A stretch of 39,952 nucleotides of DNA. Origin: Paenibacillus sp. GTDB lineage: Bacteria; Bacteroidota; Bacteroidia; Bacteroidales; Muribaculaceae. The translations under genes and the position numbers were made by a program. The notes beneath the pieces are model-generated. The model was not told the origin of the DNA and did not search any database. It saw only the letters and a list, made by a program, of their open reading frames with translations. The stretch spans positions 160,045 to 199,996 of the forward strand of contig JAMPHR010000001.1 of NCBI GenBank assembly GCA_023663345.1. The letters are read 5' to 3'. Shown piece after piece: positions 6,799 through 14,747 of this stretch; the stretch's first letter is position 1, and every line of letters begins with the position of its first letter.

Positions 6799-8196
6799 CT
6801 ATTTTACGTAAGCGTGGCGGTAGCCGTTGAGCTTCTGCCATCCTCCACGGGTGAAATCAGGCACCTCCACGGGGGCGCTTCCGTTTTCGATGGAGAGGCG
6901 GGTGAGGGGTGCGAGCGAGCACCATTCGGCGAGGTCATATACATCCATATCGAGGGGCAGACCGTTGCGCAGACAGTAGATCAGACGGTAGTCCATGATA
7001 TAATCCATGCCACCGTGTCCGCCTACGGTCTTGGCATACTCGCCTACCTCGCGGATGATGGGGTGGGTGTATTTCTCAATCAGAGCGGCTTTCTGCTCGT
7101 CGGATATACAGCTGTGGGCGGTGAGGTTTTCGTGGTCGGGCATCGTGGCCGAGTCGAGCTGTTCGGGCTCGAAAGCGTAGCCCTCGCGGGGATATTTGTT
7201 GGCGAATCCCTTGGTGCCGGTGAGCTGATACATACGGCTGTAGGGGCGGGGATTCATCACATCGTGCTGTATGTGTATGGTCTTGCCGTTGGCGGTGCGG
7301 ATCATGGTCATGGTGTGGTCGCCGTTGGCAAATGAGTCGGTCTTCTCGCCGGTGAGTTTCTCAACGAGCTTGGGGCCGGTCACAGCCTTGGTATCCATAG
7401 CCACGAGGGTGGTCATGCGGTCGCCACGGTGAATGTCGAGCAGCTGGCAGGCCGGGCCCATGCCGTGGGTGGCATAGATGTCGCCCCGGTGCTCCTTGTT
7501 GTAGTCGAGGCGCCAGTTGTTCCAGTATTCGCCCCAGAAATCCTGGAGGTTGTGTATGTAGGAGCCCTCGGTGTGGAGCACATCGCCGAACAGTCCCTGC
7601 TGGGCCATGTTGAGGGTGTTCATCTCGAAGAAGTCATACACGCAGTTCTCAAGCATCATGCAGTGCTTGCGGGTCTTTTCCGAGGTGTTGATCAGGGCCC
7701 ATATCTCGTCAAGATCCATCGCGGCGGGCACCTCGATGGCGGTATGCTTGCCGTTTTCCATGGCGTAGAGAGCCATTGGGGCATGGTGCTTCCAGTCGGT
7801 GGCAATGTACACGAGGTCTATGTCGTCGCGTTCCACGAGCTGTTTCCATGCGTCCTCATCACCGCTGTATGAGGCCACGCGCTCCAGTCCGGCATTGTCG
7901 AGTATCCGCTGGCATCTCTCCACATTGGCGCTGTCGAGATCGCAGAGGGCTACGATCTTGGTTCCTGGAATCTTGGTAAACCGGCTCACGGCGCCCGGTC
8001 CGCGCATACCGAGACCGATGAATCCTACTCTCACAGTGTCGATGGGTTCGGCGGCAAAGGCTATCATATCTTCCTGTCCAGCCGGGCGTTCCGGTACATC
8101 TGTCGTGATGGTTTTGCCGGGATTTCCGTCGGTAGTGCATGAAGCGAGCATGGTCAGCGCACATAACATTCCGCCGATAAGATACTTTAATTTCAT
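6799..8196 (-). CDS. GH109-type Gfo/Idh/MocA-fold glycosidase lipoprotein (putative alpha-N-acetylgalactosaminidase)
   Basis: The 465-residue product starts with a lipoprotein signal and lipobox LASC (Cys20), indicating an anchored cell-envelope protein. An NAD-binding Rossmann motif VGFIGLGMRG follows, and then a Gfo/Idh/MocA C-terminal domain. GH109 features are visible: VYIATDWKHH and the EVPAAMDLDEIW region in the N-half, and a C-terminal GHGGMDYIMDYRL block ending near DLAEWCSLAPL. GH109 enzymes cleave terminal alpha-GalNAc using bound NAD; some family members may act on other substrates. The upstream extension to 8301 is excluded because the lipoprotein start at 8196 is ideal and a promoter lies in the extension. 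It is divergent from an N-acetylhexosamine kinase-like gene, which suggests host glycan use. Confidence 0.85.
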   Translation of the reverse strand: MKLKYLIGGMLCALTMLASCTTDGNPGKTITTDVPERPAGQEDMIAFAAEPIDTVRVGFIGLGMRGPGAVSRFTKIPGTKIVALCDLDSANVERCQRILDNAGLERVASYSGDEDAWKQLVERDDIDLVYIATDWKHHAPMALYAMENGKHTAIEVPAAMDLDEIWALINTSEKTRKHCMMLENCVYDFFEMNTLNMAQQGLFGDVLHTEGSYIHNLQDFWGEYWNNWRLDYNKEHRGDIYATHGMGPACQLLDIHRGDRMTTLVAMDTKAVTGPKLVEKLTGEKTDSFANGDHTMTMIRTANGKTIHIQHDVMNPRPYSRMYQLTGTKGFANKYPREGYAFEPEQLDSATMPDHENLTAHSCISDEQKAALIEKYTHPIIREVGEYAKTVGGHGGMDYIMDYRLIYCLRNGLPLDMDVYDLAEWCSLAPLTRLSIENGSAPVEVPDFTRGGWQKLNGYRHAYVK

Positions 8197-8269
8197 TGCT
8201 TGATCAGGTATTGGTTTATAAAGTGACGAATGAGAAAACCGGGGGAGCCCCGGCGGGCATATTCCTATG

Positions 8270-8277
8270 CAAAGATA
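8270..8277 (-). promoter_or_regulatory. -7 box of the GH109 gene
   Basis: The minus strand reads TATCTTTG, about 74 bp upstream of the GH109 start at 8196. A TTTTG on the same strand at 8305-8301 is 23 bp away, slightly longer than the usual spacing. Confidence 0.5.
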
Positions 8278-8329
8278 AGTGTTATTTCCAATTTTTCGCA
8301 CAAAAGGCAGGAATTTTCGTGTTATTTTA

Positions 8330-8337
8330 TATCTTTG
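8330..8337 (+). promoter_or_regulatory. -7 box of the N-acetylhexosamine kinase-like gene
   Basis: TATCTTTG matches the consensus and lies 20 bp before the chosen start at 8358. It is the same octamer as the divergent GH109 box, giving back-to-back promoters about 50 bp apart. Confidence 0.55.
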
Positions 8338-8357
8338 CCGGAAAATCCTACAGTATC

Positions 8358-9461
8358 ATGAAAGAACTCCTGAATAAAGTGGTAAGCCACTTCGATATAA
8401 ATGGCCGGGCCGTGGACATCAAGCCTCTCGGCAACGGACTTATCAACGATACCTATCTTGTTGCCACCGAGGGGGATGCCCCTGACTATGTGCTCCAGAG
8501 GATCAATCACGCCATCTTCACCGATGTGGATACCCTCATGACCAACATCCTGGCGGTGACAGCCCATATCCGCGCTAAGCTCACTACCGCAGGCGAGACC
8601 GATATTGACAGGAAGGTGCTCACTTTCGTGCCCGTCCGTGGAGAGGAAAAGTACTATTTCCATGACGGCGAAAACTACTGGCGCATGATGGTATTCATTC
8701 CCCGCTCGCACACATTCGAGGCTGTCAACCCCGCGAGCAGTCGCAATGCCGGACGGGCGTTCGGTCATTTCCAGGCGATGCTTGTGGATATCGATGCCGA
8801 CCTCAAGGAGAGCATCCCCGATTTTCACAATATGGAGTTCCGCCTCAGGCAGTTGCGCGAGGCCGTTGCCGCCGATCCCGTGGGGCGTGTGGCCGAGGTG
8901 AGGCCCATACTCGATGAGCTGGAAAAGCGTGCCGATGAGATGACCAAGGCCGAGCGCCTCCACCGCGAGGGGAAACTGCCAAAGCGTATATGCCACTGCG
9001 ACACCAAGGTGAACAACATGATGTTTGACGACGATGGCAACATCCTGTGTGTGATTGACCTCGACACCGTGATGCCGAGCTTCATATTCAGCGACTACGG
9101 CGATTTCCTGCGCACCGGCGCCAACTGTCTTGCCGAGGATGATCCCGATATTGACCGTGTGGAGTTTGACATGGACATATTCAGGGCTTTCACCGAGGGC
9201 TACCTGTCAGGAGCCGGGGGATTTCTCACTCCGGTCGAGGTGGAGCATCTGCCATACTCGGCCGCGCTTTTCCCTTACATGCAGGCCGTGAGATTCCTCA
9301 CCGACTATATCAACGGCGACACTTATTATAAGACAAAGTATCCCTCTCACAATCTGGTGAGAACCCGCAATCAGTTCAAGCTCCTGCAGAGCGTCGAGGC
9401 TCACACCCCTGAGATGAAGCGGTTTATAGCCGAGAAACTCTCTGAACTGCAGGGGTGCTGA
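8358..9461 (+). CDS. N-acetylhexosamine 1-kinase-like phosphotransferase
   Basis: The 367-residue cytoplasmic protein has an aminoglycoside-phosphotransferase-like kinase fold. The N-lobe has a loop GNGLINDTY near residue 25-33 and DYVLQRINH near 45. The catalytic Brenner motif is HCDTKVNN (about residues 215-222), and the metal-binding IDLDTVMPSF follows near 233-242, ending in DYGDFLRTG. This arrangement closely resembles Bifidobacterium NahK, which phosphorylates GlcNAc or GalNAc at C1. Bacteroidales homologues have been named mucin-desulfatase-related, a weak label. The start at 8358 is preferred to the open upstream frame because it follows the -7 box at a normal distance. Its divergent partner is a GH109-type enzyme, so GalNAc released outside could be activated here after uptake. 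Confidence 0.82.
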   Translation: MKELLNKVVSHFDINGRAVDIKPLGNGLINDTYLVATEGDAPDYVLQRINHAIFTDVDTLMTNILAVTAHIRAKLTTAGETDIDRKVLTFVPVRGEEKYYFHDGENYWRMMVFIPRSHTFEAVNPASSRNAGRAFGHFQAMLVDIDADLKESIPDFHNMEFRLRQLREAVAADPVGRVAEVRPILDELEKRADEMTKAERLHREGKLPKRICHCDTKVNNMMFDDDGNILCVIDLDTVMPSFIFSDYGDFLRTGANCLAEDDPDIDRVEFDMDIFRAFTEGYLSGAGGFLTPVEVEHLPYSAALFPYMQAVRFLTDYINGDTYYKTKYPSHNLVRTRNQFKLLQSVEAHTPEMKRFIAEKLSELQGC

Positions 9462-9469
9462 TTGCTCCC

Positions 9470-10057
9470 TTACTGTTGGGCGGCCATGAGGCGGAGCCAT
9501 TTACGGTAGCCGAAGATGGCTATGACAGTGTAGATGCCATAGAGGGCGCAGTAGAAGGGGAGACCCTTGTAGAGATACAGCCCGCAACACACGATATCGA
9601 CCACAAACCATGCCAGCCATTGCTCGGCATATTTGCGGGCAAGCATCCATAATCCCACGATGGAGAGCGACGTTGTGAAAGCATCGGCCACCGGCACGGT
9701 TGAGTCGGTGAAGCTCACCAGTATCCACCAGATGGCCCGCCACAGCACCAGTGTGCCCACTATCGCCACCGCCCAGGCCCATCGGGGAGTGTGGGTGATG
9801 GGGCGCGAGGCCTTCTTCTTGCCTGAGGTCCCGGGGGTGCCACGGGTCCATATCACGAACCCGTACACGGCTATCGCCAGATAGTAGATGTTTATGCCGA
9901 AGTCGGCATACAGCCCCTTGGAATAGTATATCCACATGGATATGGAGGGCATTATCACCGATGCGAGCCACACTTTGGGGTTGGCATGGTATTCCCACCA
10001 CAGGTAGAGCAGGCCTACACTGAAGCCGAGTATTTCGAGTATCGAGTCGGGGTTCAT
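9470..10057 (-). CDS. pnuT: PnuC-family vitamin transporter, probably thiamine (PnuT)
   Basis: An inner-membrane protein of 195 residues with about seven hydrophobic helices. It shows PnuC-family features: an aromatic first helix with LLYLWWEYH, the WLASVIMPSISMWIYY segment, and late helices with LARKYAEQWLAWFVVDIVCCGLYLYKG, where the W..D motif near residue 150 helps substrate binding. The classical family member carries nicotinamide riboside. Here the gene lies 20 bp behind a TonB-dependent receptor whose leader is a TPP riboswitch, so thiamine is the likely substrate, as known for Bacteroides PnuT. A thiamine pyrophosphokinase gene, often found next in such operons, is not present in this window. 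It ends 8 bp from the convergent kinase gene. Confidence 0.82.
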   Translation of the reverse strand: MNPDSILEILGFSVGLLYLWWEYHANPKVWLASVIMPSISMWIYYSKGLYADFGINIYYLAIAVYGFVIWTRGTPGTSGKKKASRPITHTPRWAWAVAIVGTLVLWRAIWWILVSFTDSTVPVADAFTTSLSIVGLWMLARKYAEQWLAWFVVDIVCCGLYLYKGLPFYCALYGIYTVIAIFGYRKWLRLMAAQQ

Positions 10058-10076
10058 AAGAGATTGATAATCAGGA

Positions 10077-12317
10077 TCAGAAACGGAGCGTGGCGGTGGC
10101 CATCACGTGGGTGGGAGCCTGGGCGGCATATCCGGCGTAGCGGTATATCACCTTCTCCGAGCCGTCCACGTAGTATCCTGCGCCGGCATATCCGTTGTTG
10201 AAATACTTTTTATTGAAGAGGTTGTAGATCGAGAATCCCAGGCGCATCTCCTTGATGCCGTGGAGATTGCGGAATGTGTAGCCGAGATGCAGGTCGGAGA
10301 CGAAATATGCGTCGAGCAGAGCCTCGGCCGACCGGGCATTGTTCATGTACTGTTTCCCCACATACCGGCTCTGGAGCGAGACTTCCATGTCGTGCCACGC
10401 AAAGTTGAACGAGTTGTTGAATATCAGGTCGGGCGAGAAGGCGATGGGGGTGTCGCCACGGTCAAATGATATGGGATTCTGCCACTCGTCCTCGTAGATG
10501 TACTCCACGAAATCCTTGATGCGGTTGCGCGACAGGGTGAGGTTGAACTGCCAGTCAAACCATTTCACCGGCTTGAGCATGGCCTGTAGTTCGCACCCCA
10601 TGCGGTAGGAGTCGGGCACATTCACGCTGATGGGGTTGCCGGTGTCCGAGAGCTGTCCTGTCACCACCAACTGATCCTTGTAGAACATGCCGTAGAGGTT
10701 CACACCCACCGAGAATATTTTGTGGTTGAACGTGTAGCCGGCCTCGAAGTCATCGAGCCGTTCCGAAGTGGGGTAGTGGGCCGGGTCACAATCGGTGAAA
10801 TTGTCGCGCGTAGGCTCCTTCTGGGCCACTGCCCACGATGCGAACGCCCTGTGGCTTCCCGACTCGAAGTTGATACCCACCTTGGGGTTGAAGAAGTCCC
10901 ACCGGCGGTTGATGTCGAGCACGGCGGGGGCCTCGGTGTTCCAATCCCAGTTGTCCGACGCGCCCTTTATCGTGTAGTGGATGTGGCGGTACTGCAGGTC
11001 GGCAAAGGCCGAGAAACGGCTGTTGATGTCGTAGTTGGCTCGGAGATACACGTTGGAGTCGAATTTGCGTCCACGGTTGTCGTAGTATTTCTGCAGAGGG
11101 TCGATCTGCCCTACATAGTTGCGCACCCATTTCACCAGGCCGTAGTGATGTCCGTCGAAATCGCTCACGGCACCGCCGAGGGTCACATTCCAGCTGTCAC
11201 GGCGGTAATTGATGTTAAGCAGTCCGCCTCCGAAACCGTTGTCGTTGTATTTCAGACGTATGAGGTCCGATTTCGTCACCTTCTCGCCGTCAGCGTTGTA
11301 GAACGGCTCCAGACCATACTCCACCAGTGTGCGCCCGGTCTTGTACTGGTCGTAATAGCCGAGGTCGGTGGTGTAGAACAGCGCCGCGTTGAGGTTCACG
11401 TACTCCCCGAGGCGTTGCGAGGCGAGTAGCTGGAAATGATGCTGGGTGAAGTTGTCGTACTGGTCAGGGTAATAGGCCCTGTTTCCGTCCTTGTCGGTGT
11501 ATTCACCGCAGGGATTGTAGCGTCGGCCATACTTCTCCATCTGCTCCTTGGAGGCGTAGTCCCATGCCATGTAGGTGCGTTCCTTGCCTCCGAAGGCGAG
11601 CAGGCGCACCGATGTGCCATAGTTCTGATAGGCCGCCTGGCCGAAATAGCTCCACAGAGCCGAGGATGCGCGCTCGATGTAGCCGTCCGATCCCATGTGG
11701 CTCAGTTTCGCGTCAAAGCTCCAGTGGTCGCCGAGCAGTCCCGACCCCACGCGGATAGTCTCGCGGTTGGTGTTGTACATGCCGTAGGCACCCGAAAGCT
11801 CGGCATACGGATCCTCCGACGGCGCATCGGTCACCATATTGACGCTCGCGCCAAACGCTCCGGCACCGTTGACCGAAGTTCCCGCCCCGCGTTGCACCTG
11901 CACGTCGCGAAGCGATGAGGCAAGGTCGGGCATGTTCACCCAGTACACATTGTGGCTCTCGGAGTCGTTGATGGGTATTCCGTTGGCTGTCACGTTGATG
12001 CGCGAGGCATCGGTGCCACGTATGCGCATGGATGTGTAGCCCATACCGCCTCCGGCATCGGATGTCACTGTCACTGAGGGAGTTGTCTGGAGCAGATAGG
12101 TCATGTCGCGCCCGTCGTTGTTGCGTGTCAGCTCCTCCTTGGTGACATTGGTAAATGCCACAGGGGTCTTCTTGGTCGCACGGTTGGCCACGACCTCTAC
12201 CTGGGTTAAGGCTACATTAAGGGAATCGTCCTCGTTGACGGCCACGTGTGCGTCAACGGCATTGGTGGAAGCCCACGCTGCCGCGAGGGTCACCGGAAGA
12301 ATCATCTTCTTCATCAT
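10077..12317 (-). CDS. TonB-dependent outer-membrane receptor for thiamine uptake
   Basis: A 746-residue TonB-dependent receptor without the N-terminal carboxypeptidase-like domain of SusC proteins. A signal peptide (to about residue 23) precedes a short segment. The plug domain runs from about 30 to 160, including VEVVANRATKKTP, TPSVTV, SMRIRGTDASRINVTANGIP and the RGAGTSVNGAGAFGASVNM block. A large beta barrel ends with Phe in TATLRF. The TPP riboswitch immediately upstream and the PnuT gene downstream indicate that it brings thiamine or a phosphorylated form across the outer membrane, as described for Bacteroides OMthi. The start could be Met1 or Met2, which are consecutive ATG codons. Expression should fall when TPP is plentiful. 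Confidence 0.87.
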   Translation of the reverse strand: MMKKMILPVTLAAAWASTNAVDAHVAVNEDDSLNVALTQVEVVANRATKKTPVAFTNVTKEELTRNNDGRDMTYLLQTTPSVTVTSDAGGGMGYTSMRIRGTDASRINVTANGIPINDSESHNVYWVNMPDLASSLRDVQVQRGAGTSVNGAGAFGASVNMVTDAPSEDPYAELSGAYGMYNTNRETIRVGSGLLGDHWSFDAKLSHMGSDGYIERASSALWSYFGQAAYQNYGTSVRLLAFGGKERTYMAWDYASKEQMEKYGRRYNPCGEYTDKDGNRAYYPDQYDNFTQHHFQLLASQRLGEYVNLNAALFYTTDLGYYDQYKTGRTLVEYGLEPFYNADGEKVTKSDLIRLKYNDNGFGGGLLNINYRRDSWNVTLGGAVSDFDGHHYGLVKWVRNYVGQIDPLQKYYDNRGRKFDSNVYLRANYDINSRFSAFADLQYRHIHYTIKGASDNWDWNTEAPAVLDINRRWDFFNPKVGINFESGSHRAFASWAVAQKEPTRDNFTDCDPAHYPTSERLDDFEAGYTFNHKIFSVGVNLYGMFYKDQLVVTGQLSDTGNPISVNVPDSYRMGCELQAMLKPVKWFDWQFNLTLSRNRIKDFVEYIYEDEWQNPISFDRGDTPIAFSPDLIFNNSFNFAWHDMEVSLQSRYVGKQYMNNARSAEALLDAYFVSDLHLGYTFRNLHGIKEMRLGFSIYNLFNKKYFNNGYAGAGYYVDGSEKVIYRYAGYAAQAPTHVMATATLRF

Positions 12318-12320
12318 TTT

Positions 12321-12420
12321 TTCTCTACGCCGGTATTATCCGGATCAGGTTCAAAGGGTATGATCTCAGCCCGGCCGCCTGTGTGCCATCTGAAGCACCT
12401 TTTCGGCCGAACACCCCTAA
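12321..12420 (-). promoter_or_regulatory. TPP (THI-element) riboswitch
   Basis: Read on the minus strand the leader contains the conserved TPP riboswitch blocks. AGGGGTG at the 5' end is followed by GCTGAGATCATACCCTTTG and then GAACCTGATCCGGATAATAC, with a CGTAGAGA end pairing with the 5' block. It finishes about 4 bp before the first ATG of the receptor gene, so the ribosome-binding region is part of or next to the closing helix. This favours control of translation initiation. No separate terminator is visible between it and the start. Confidence 0.92.
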
Positions 12421-12484
12421 AATTATGTAAATTATCTCTCTGCCTGGGCCATTGTCCTATGGATCCGAGGCCCGAACGCGGGTG

Positions 12485-12492
12485 CAAAGGTA
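12485..12492 (-). promoter_or_regulatory. -7 box upstream of the TPP riboswitch
   Basis: The minus strand reads TACCTTTG, which fits TAnnTTTG, and would start an RNA of about 160 nt before the receptor ATG, including the riboswitch. A clear -33 TTTG is not seen. Confidence 0.6.
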
Positions 12493-12544
12493 ACGATTTT
12501 ATCCTTACGGGTGAGCATTTTTCCTGATTTTTTGAAAAATAATT

Positions 12545-12577
12545 CCCGCCTGACGGAGAAATTCTCCATCAGGCGGG
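12545..12577 (-). terminator. Terminator hairpin after the fructokinase operon
   Basis: A stem formed by CCCGCCTGA and its complement plus an inner GGAGAA/TTCTCC helix (one mismatch) spans these positions. On the minus strand it is followed by an AT-rich tail with five T. It sits about 56 bp past the fructokinase stop and just upstream of the thiamine operon promoter, separating the two units. Confidence 0.7.
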
Positions 12578-12632
12578 GATGCGCAAAGAAAATGCAAAAC
12601 TCTGTGGTTTTTCAGTATTACGCTACATTATA

Positions 12633-13514
12633 TCATGCTGTAAATTCCTCGGGCAGAATGGGCATGGCACCCTTCTTGGTGCATACGAAGGCCGATGTCT
12701 GCACTGCCAAGGCATGTGCCTCGGCTACGCTCTTGCCCTTGAGGATGCTGGCTATGAAGGCGGCGGTAAACGAGTCGCCCGCGCCCACAGTGTCGGCCAC
12801 CTCCACCTTGGGGGTGGGCTGGAACGATACGTTGCCGGGGGTGAACACGTAACTTCCGTTGATACCGCAGGTGAGTATCAGCATCTTCAGATTGTACTTG
12901 CCCAGCAGGATCCAGCACTTGTCCTGGAGGTCGATGCCGGGATAGCCAAACATACGGCTCACGGTCACAAGCTCCTCATCGTTGATCTTGAGGATGTTGC
13001 AGCGGGTCATGGAGTTGCACAGGATCTCCTTGTTGTAGAATCCCTGGCGGAGATTCACGTCAAACACCACGAGGTTGTCGGGATCCTGAGGCATTGCGCC
13101 CAGGAACCGGTTGATAGTGTTGCGTGACACCACATTGCGCTGGGCGAGCGAGCCGAAGCACACGGCGCGTGTACGCTCGGCAAGCTGTTCGAGCTTGGCG
13201 GTATAGGGGATGTTGTCCCAAGCCACATTCTCCTTTATTTCATACTGGGGGATGCCGGCCTGGTCGATCTCCACCTGCACGGTGCCGGTGGGATAGGGCA
13301 CGGTCTCGATGAGATGGGTGAGCCCCTTGGAGGTGAAATTCTCTATGATCTCGTTGCCTAACTGATCGTCGCCCACGGCGCTGACCACACAGCTCGGCAA
13401 TCCGAATTGCGATACATGGTAGGCAAAGTTGGCGGGTGCGCCACCTATCTTCTTACCTTCGGGCAGAACGTCCCACAGGGCTTCGCCCATTCCTACTACT
13501 ACGTTTTCTTTCAT
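12633..13514 (-). CDS. PfkB-family fructokinase
   Basis: A cytoplasmic kinase of 293 residues with the PfkB signatures: an N-terminal GMGEALWD, the substrate-binding GGAPANFAYH near residues 24-33, and the C-terminal DTVGAGDSFTAAF (about residues 240-252), whose Asp is the catalytic base. The GGAPANFA form is typical of fructokinases, and the gene is third in an operon with a GH32 fructosidase and a sugar permease. It should convert imported fructose to fructose 6-phosphate (BT1757-like in Bacteroides thetaiotaomicron). Only 12 bp separate it from the permease stop. Expression is expected to follow the HTCS-controlled promoter upstream of the GH32 gene, and a hairpin terminator follows the gene. 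Confidence 0.92.
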   Translation of the reverse strand: MKENVVVGMGEALWDVLPEGKKIGGAPANFAYHVSQFGLPSCVVSAVGDDQLGNEIIENFTSKGLTHLIETVPYPTGTVQVEIDQAGIPQYEIKENVAWDNIPYTAKLEQLAERTRAVCFGSLAQRNVVSRNTINRFLGAMPQDPDNLVVFDVNLRQGFYNKEILCNSMTRCNILKINDEELVTVSRMFGYPGIDLQDKCWILLGKYNLKMLILTCGINGSYVFTPGNVSFQPTPKVEVADTVGAGDSFTAAFIASILKGKSVAEAHALAVQTSAFVCTKKGAMPILPEEFTA

Positions 13515-13526
13515 GGCTTATGTCAA

Positions 13527-14714
13527 TTAGTTGTTTTTGATTTTAAGGGTGTACATCATCAGATAGAGGACTCCGAGGGTCATCACGGCCACAGCTCCGA
13601 ACTGTCCGCCCAGGAAGTCGCTGGCATATCCCATGGCGAGGGGGAATACAGTTCCGCCGAAGAGGCCCATGATCATGAGGCCCGATACCTCGTTCTGCTC
13701 GGCTGGTGAATTGTTGAGAGCCTGGGAGAAGATCACCGAGAAGATGTTGGAGTTGCCGAATCCTATCAGGGATATGCCGATGTAAATCATGTGGATAGTC
13801 TCGCTGACAAAGAGTATGCCCATAGCCACGAGCATCATGGCCACGCTGAGGGCGAAAAATTTCTTGGCCGATACCGAGCGCAGGAGGATAGCTCCGAGCA
13901 GGCTGCCGCCGGTGCGGAATATGAAGTAGATGCCGGTGGCGAATCCTGCCTCCTCGAGCGGGAGACCGAGGCGTTCAATTATGATCTTGGGTGCGGTGGT
14001 GTTGGTGCCCACGTCGATGCCCACATGGCACATGATGCCGATGAAGCAGAGCAGGATGAATGGACGGCCGAGCAGTTTCACGCACTCCATGATGCCCGAG
14101 GCCTTGTCGGGGCGCTTCTCCTCGATGGGGGTGGCGGCGAGCATGGAGATGGAGAGGAGACACACGAGGGCGTAGATGGGGAACAGCACTCTCCATCCCA
14201 GACCGAAGGTGATCACGGCCGAGGTGGCTCCCCAAGCGGCGAGGATGGGGGCGAGGAACGAGGCTATGGCCTTGACAAACTGGCCGAAGGTGAGGGTCGA
14301 GGCGAGTTTGTCGGGGGTGATGAGGTTGCTTACGAGGGGGTTGAGCGAGGTCTGCATCAGGGCGTTGCCTATGCCGAGCAGAGAGAACGCGATGAGCATG
14401 GTATAGTATCCTTCACCAAACATGGGGATGAACAGCGACAGGGCTGTCACTATGAGGCTCAGGAGCACTGTGCGTTTACGGCCTATCTTGTTCATCAACA
14501 TTCCGGTGGGCACCGAGAAGATGAGAAACCAGAAGAACACGAGTGAGGGGAAGAGATTGGCCTGCGAGTCGGTGAGGCCGAGCTCCTGCTGAACATAGTT
14601 GGATGCGGTGCCCACGAGATCTACAAATCCCATGGCAAAGAAACACAGCATCACGGGGATGAATTGCATTATAGCCGTGCGCCGGCCCATCTGCATTGAT
14701 TGGGTATTATCCAT
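13527..14714 (-). CDS. MFS sugar permease, likely fructose (BT1758-like)
   Basis: A polytopic inner-membrane protein of 395 residues with about twelve hydrophobic helices and MFS features: FFAMGFVDLVGTASNYV in the first helix, the loop 2-3 motif MNKIGRKRTVLL near residue 75, and NPLVSNLITPD near residue 130. The pattern agrees with the FHS/FucP-like branch found next to fructokinase in Bacteroides fructan loci, where the homologue carries fructose. Position between an exported GH32 and a fructokinase strongly supports monosaccharide import. It lies 33 bp after the GH32 stop and 12 bp before the fructokinase start, so the three genes form one operon. Substrate choice beyond fructose cannot be judged from sequence. 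Confidence 0.88.
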   Translation of the reverse strand: MDNTQSMQMGRRTAIMQFIPVMLCFFAMGFVDLVGTASNYVQQELGLTDSQANLFPSLVFFWFLIFSVPTGMLMNKIGRKRTVLLSLIVTALSLFIPMFGEGYYTMLIAFSLLGIGNALMQTSLNPLVSNLITPDKLASTLTFGQFVKAIASFLAPILAAWGATSAVITFGLGWRVLFPIYALVCLLSISMLAATPIEEKRPDKASGIMECVKLLGRPFILLCFIGIMCHVGIDVGTNTTAPKIIIERLGLPLEEAGFATGIYFIFRTGGSLLGAILLRSVSAKKFFALSVAMMLVAMGILFVSETIHMIYIGISLIGFGNSNIFSVIFSQALNNSPAEQNEVSGLMIMGLFGGTVFPLAMGYASDFLGGQFGAVAVMTLGVLYLMMYTLKIKNN

Positions 14715-14747
14715 GGCGTAATTTTATTTGCTGATTGGTATTGATTA

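Noticed and set aside
8197-8301. Upstream extension of the GH109 frame
   Set aside because: The lipoprotein signal starts at 8196 and a TATCTTTG promoter box lies inside the extension.
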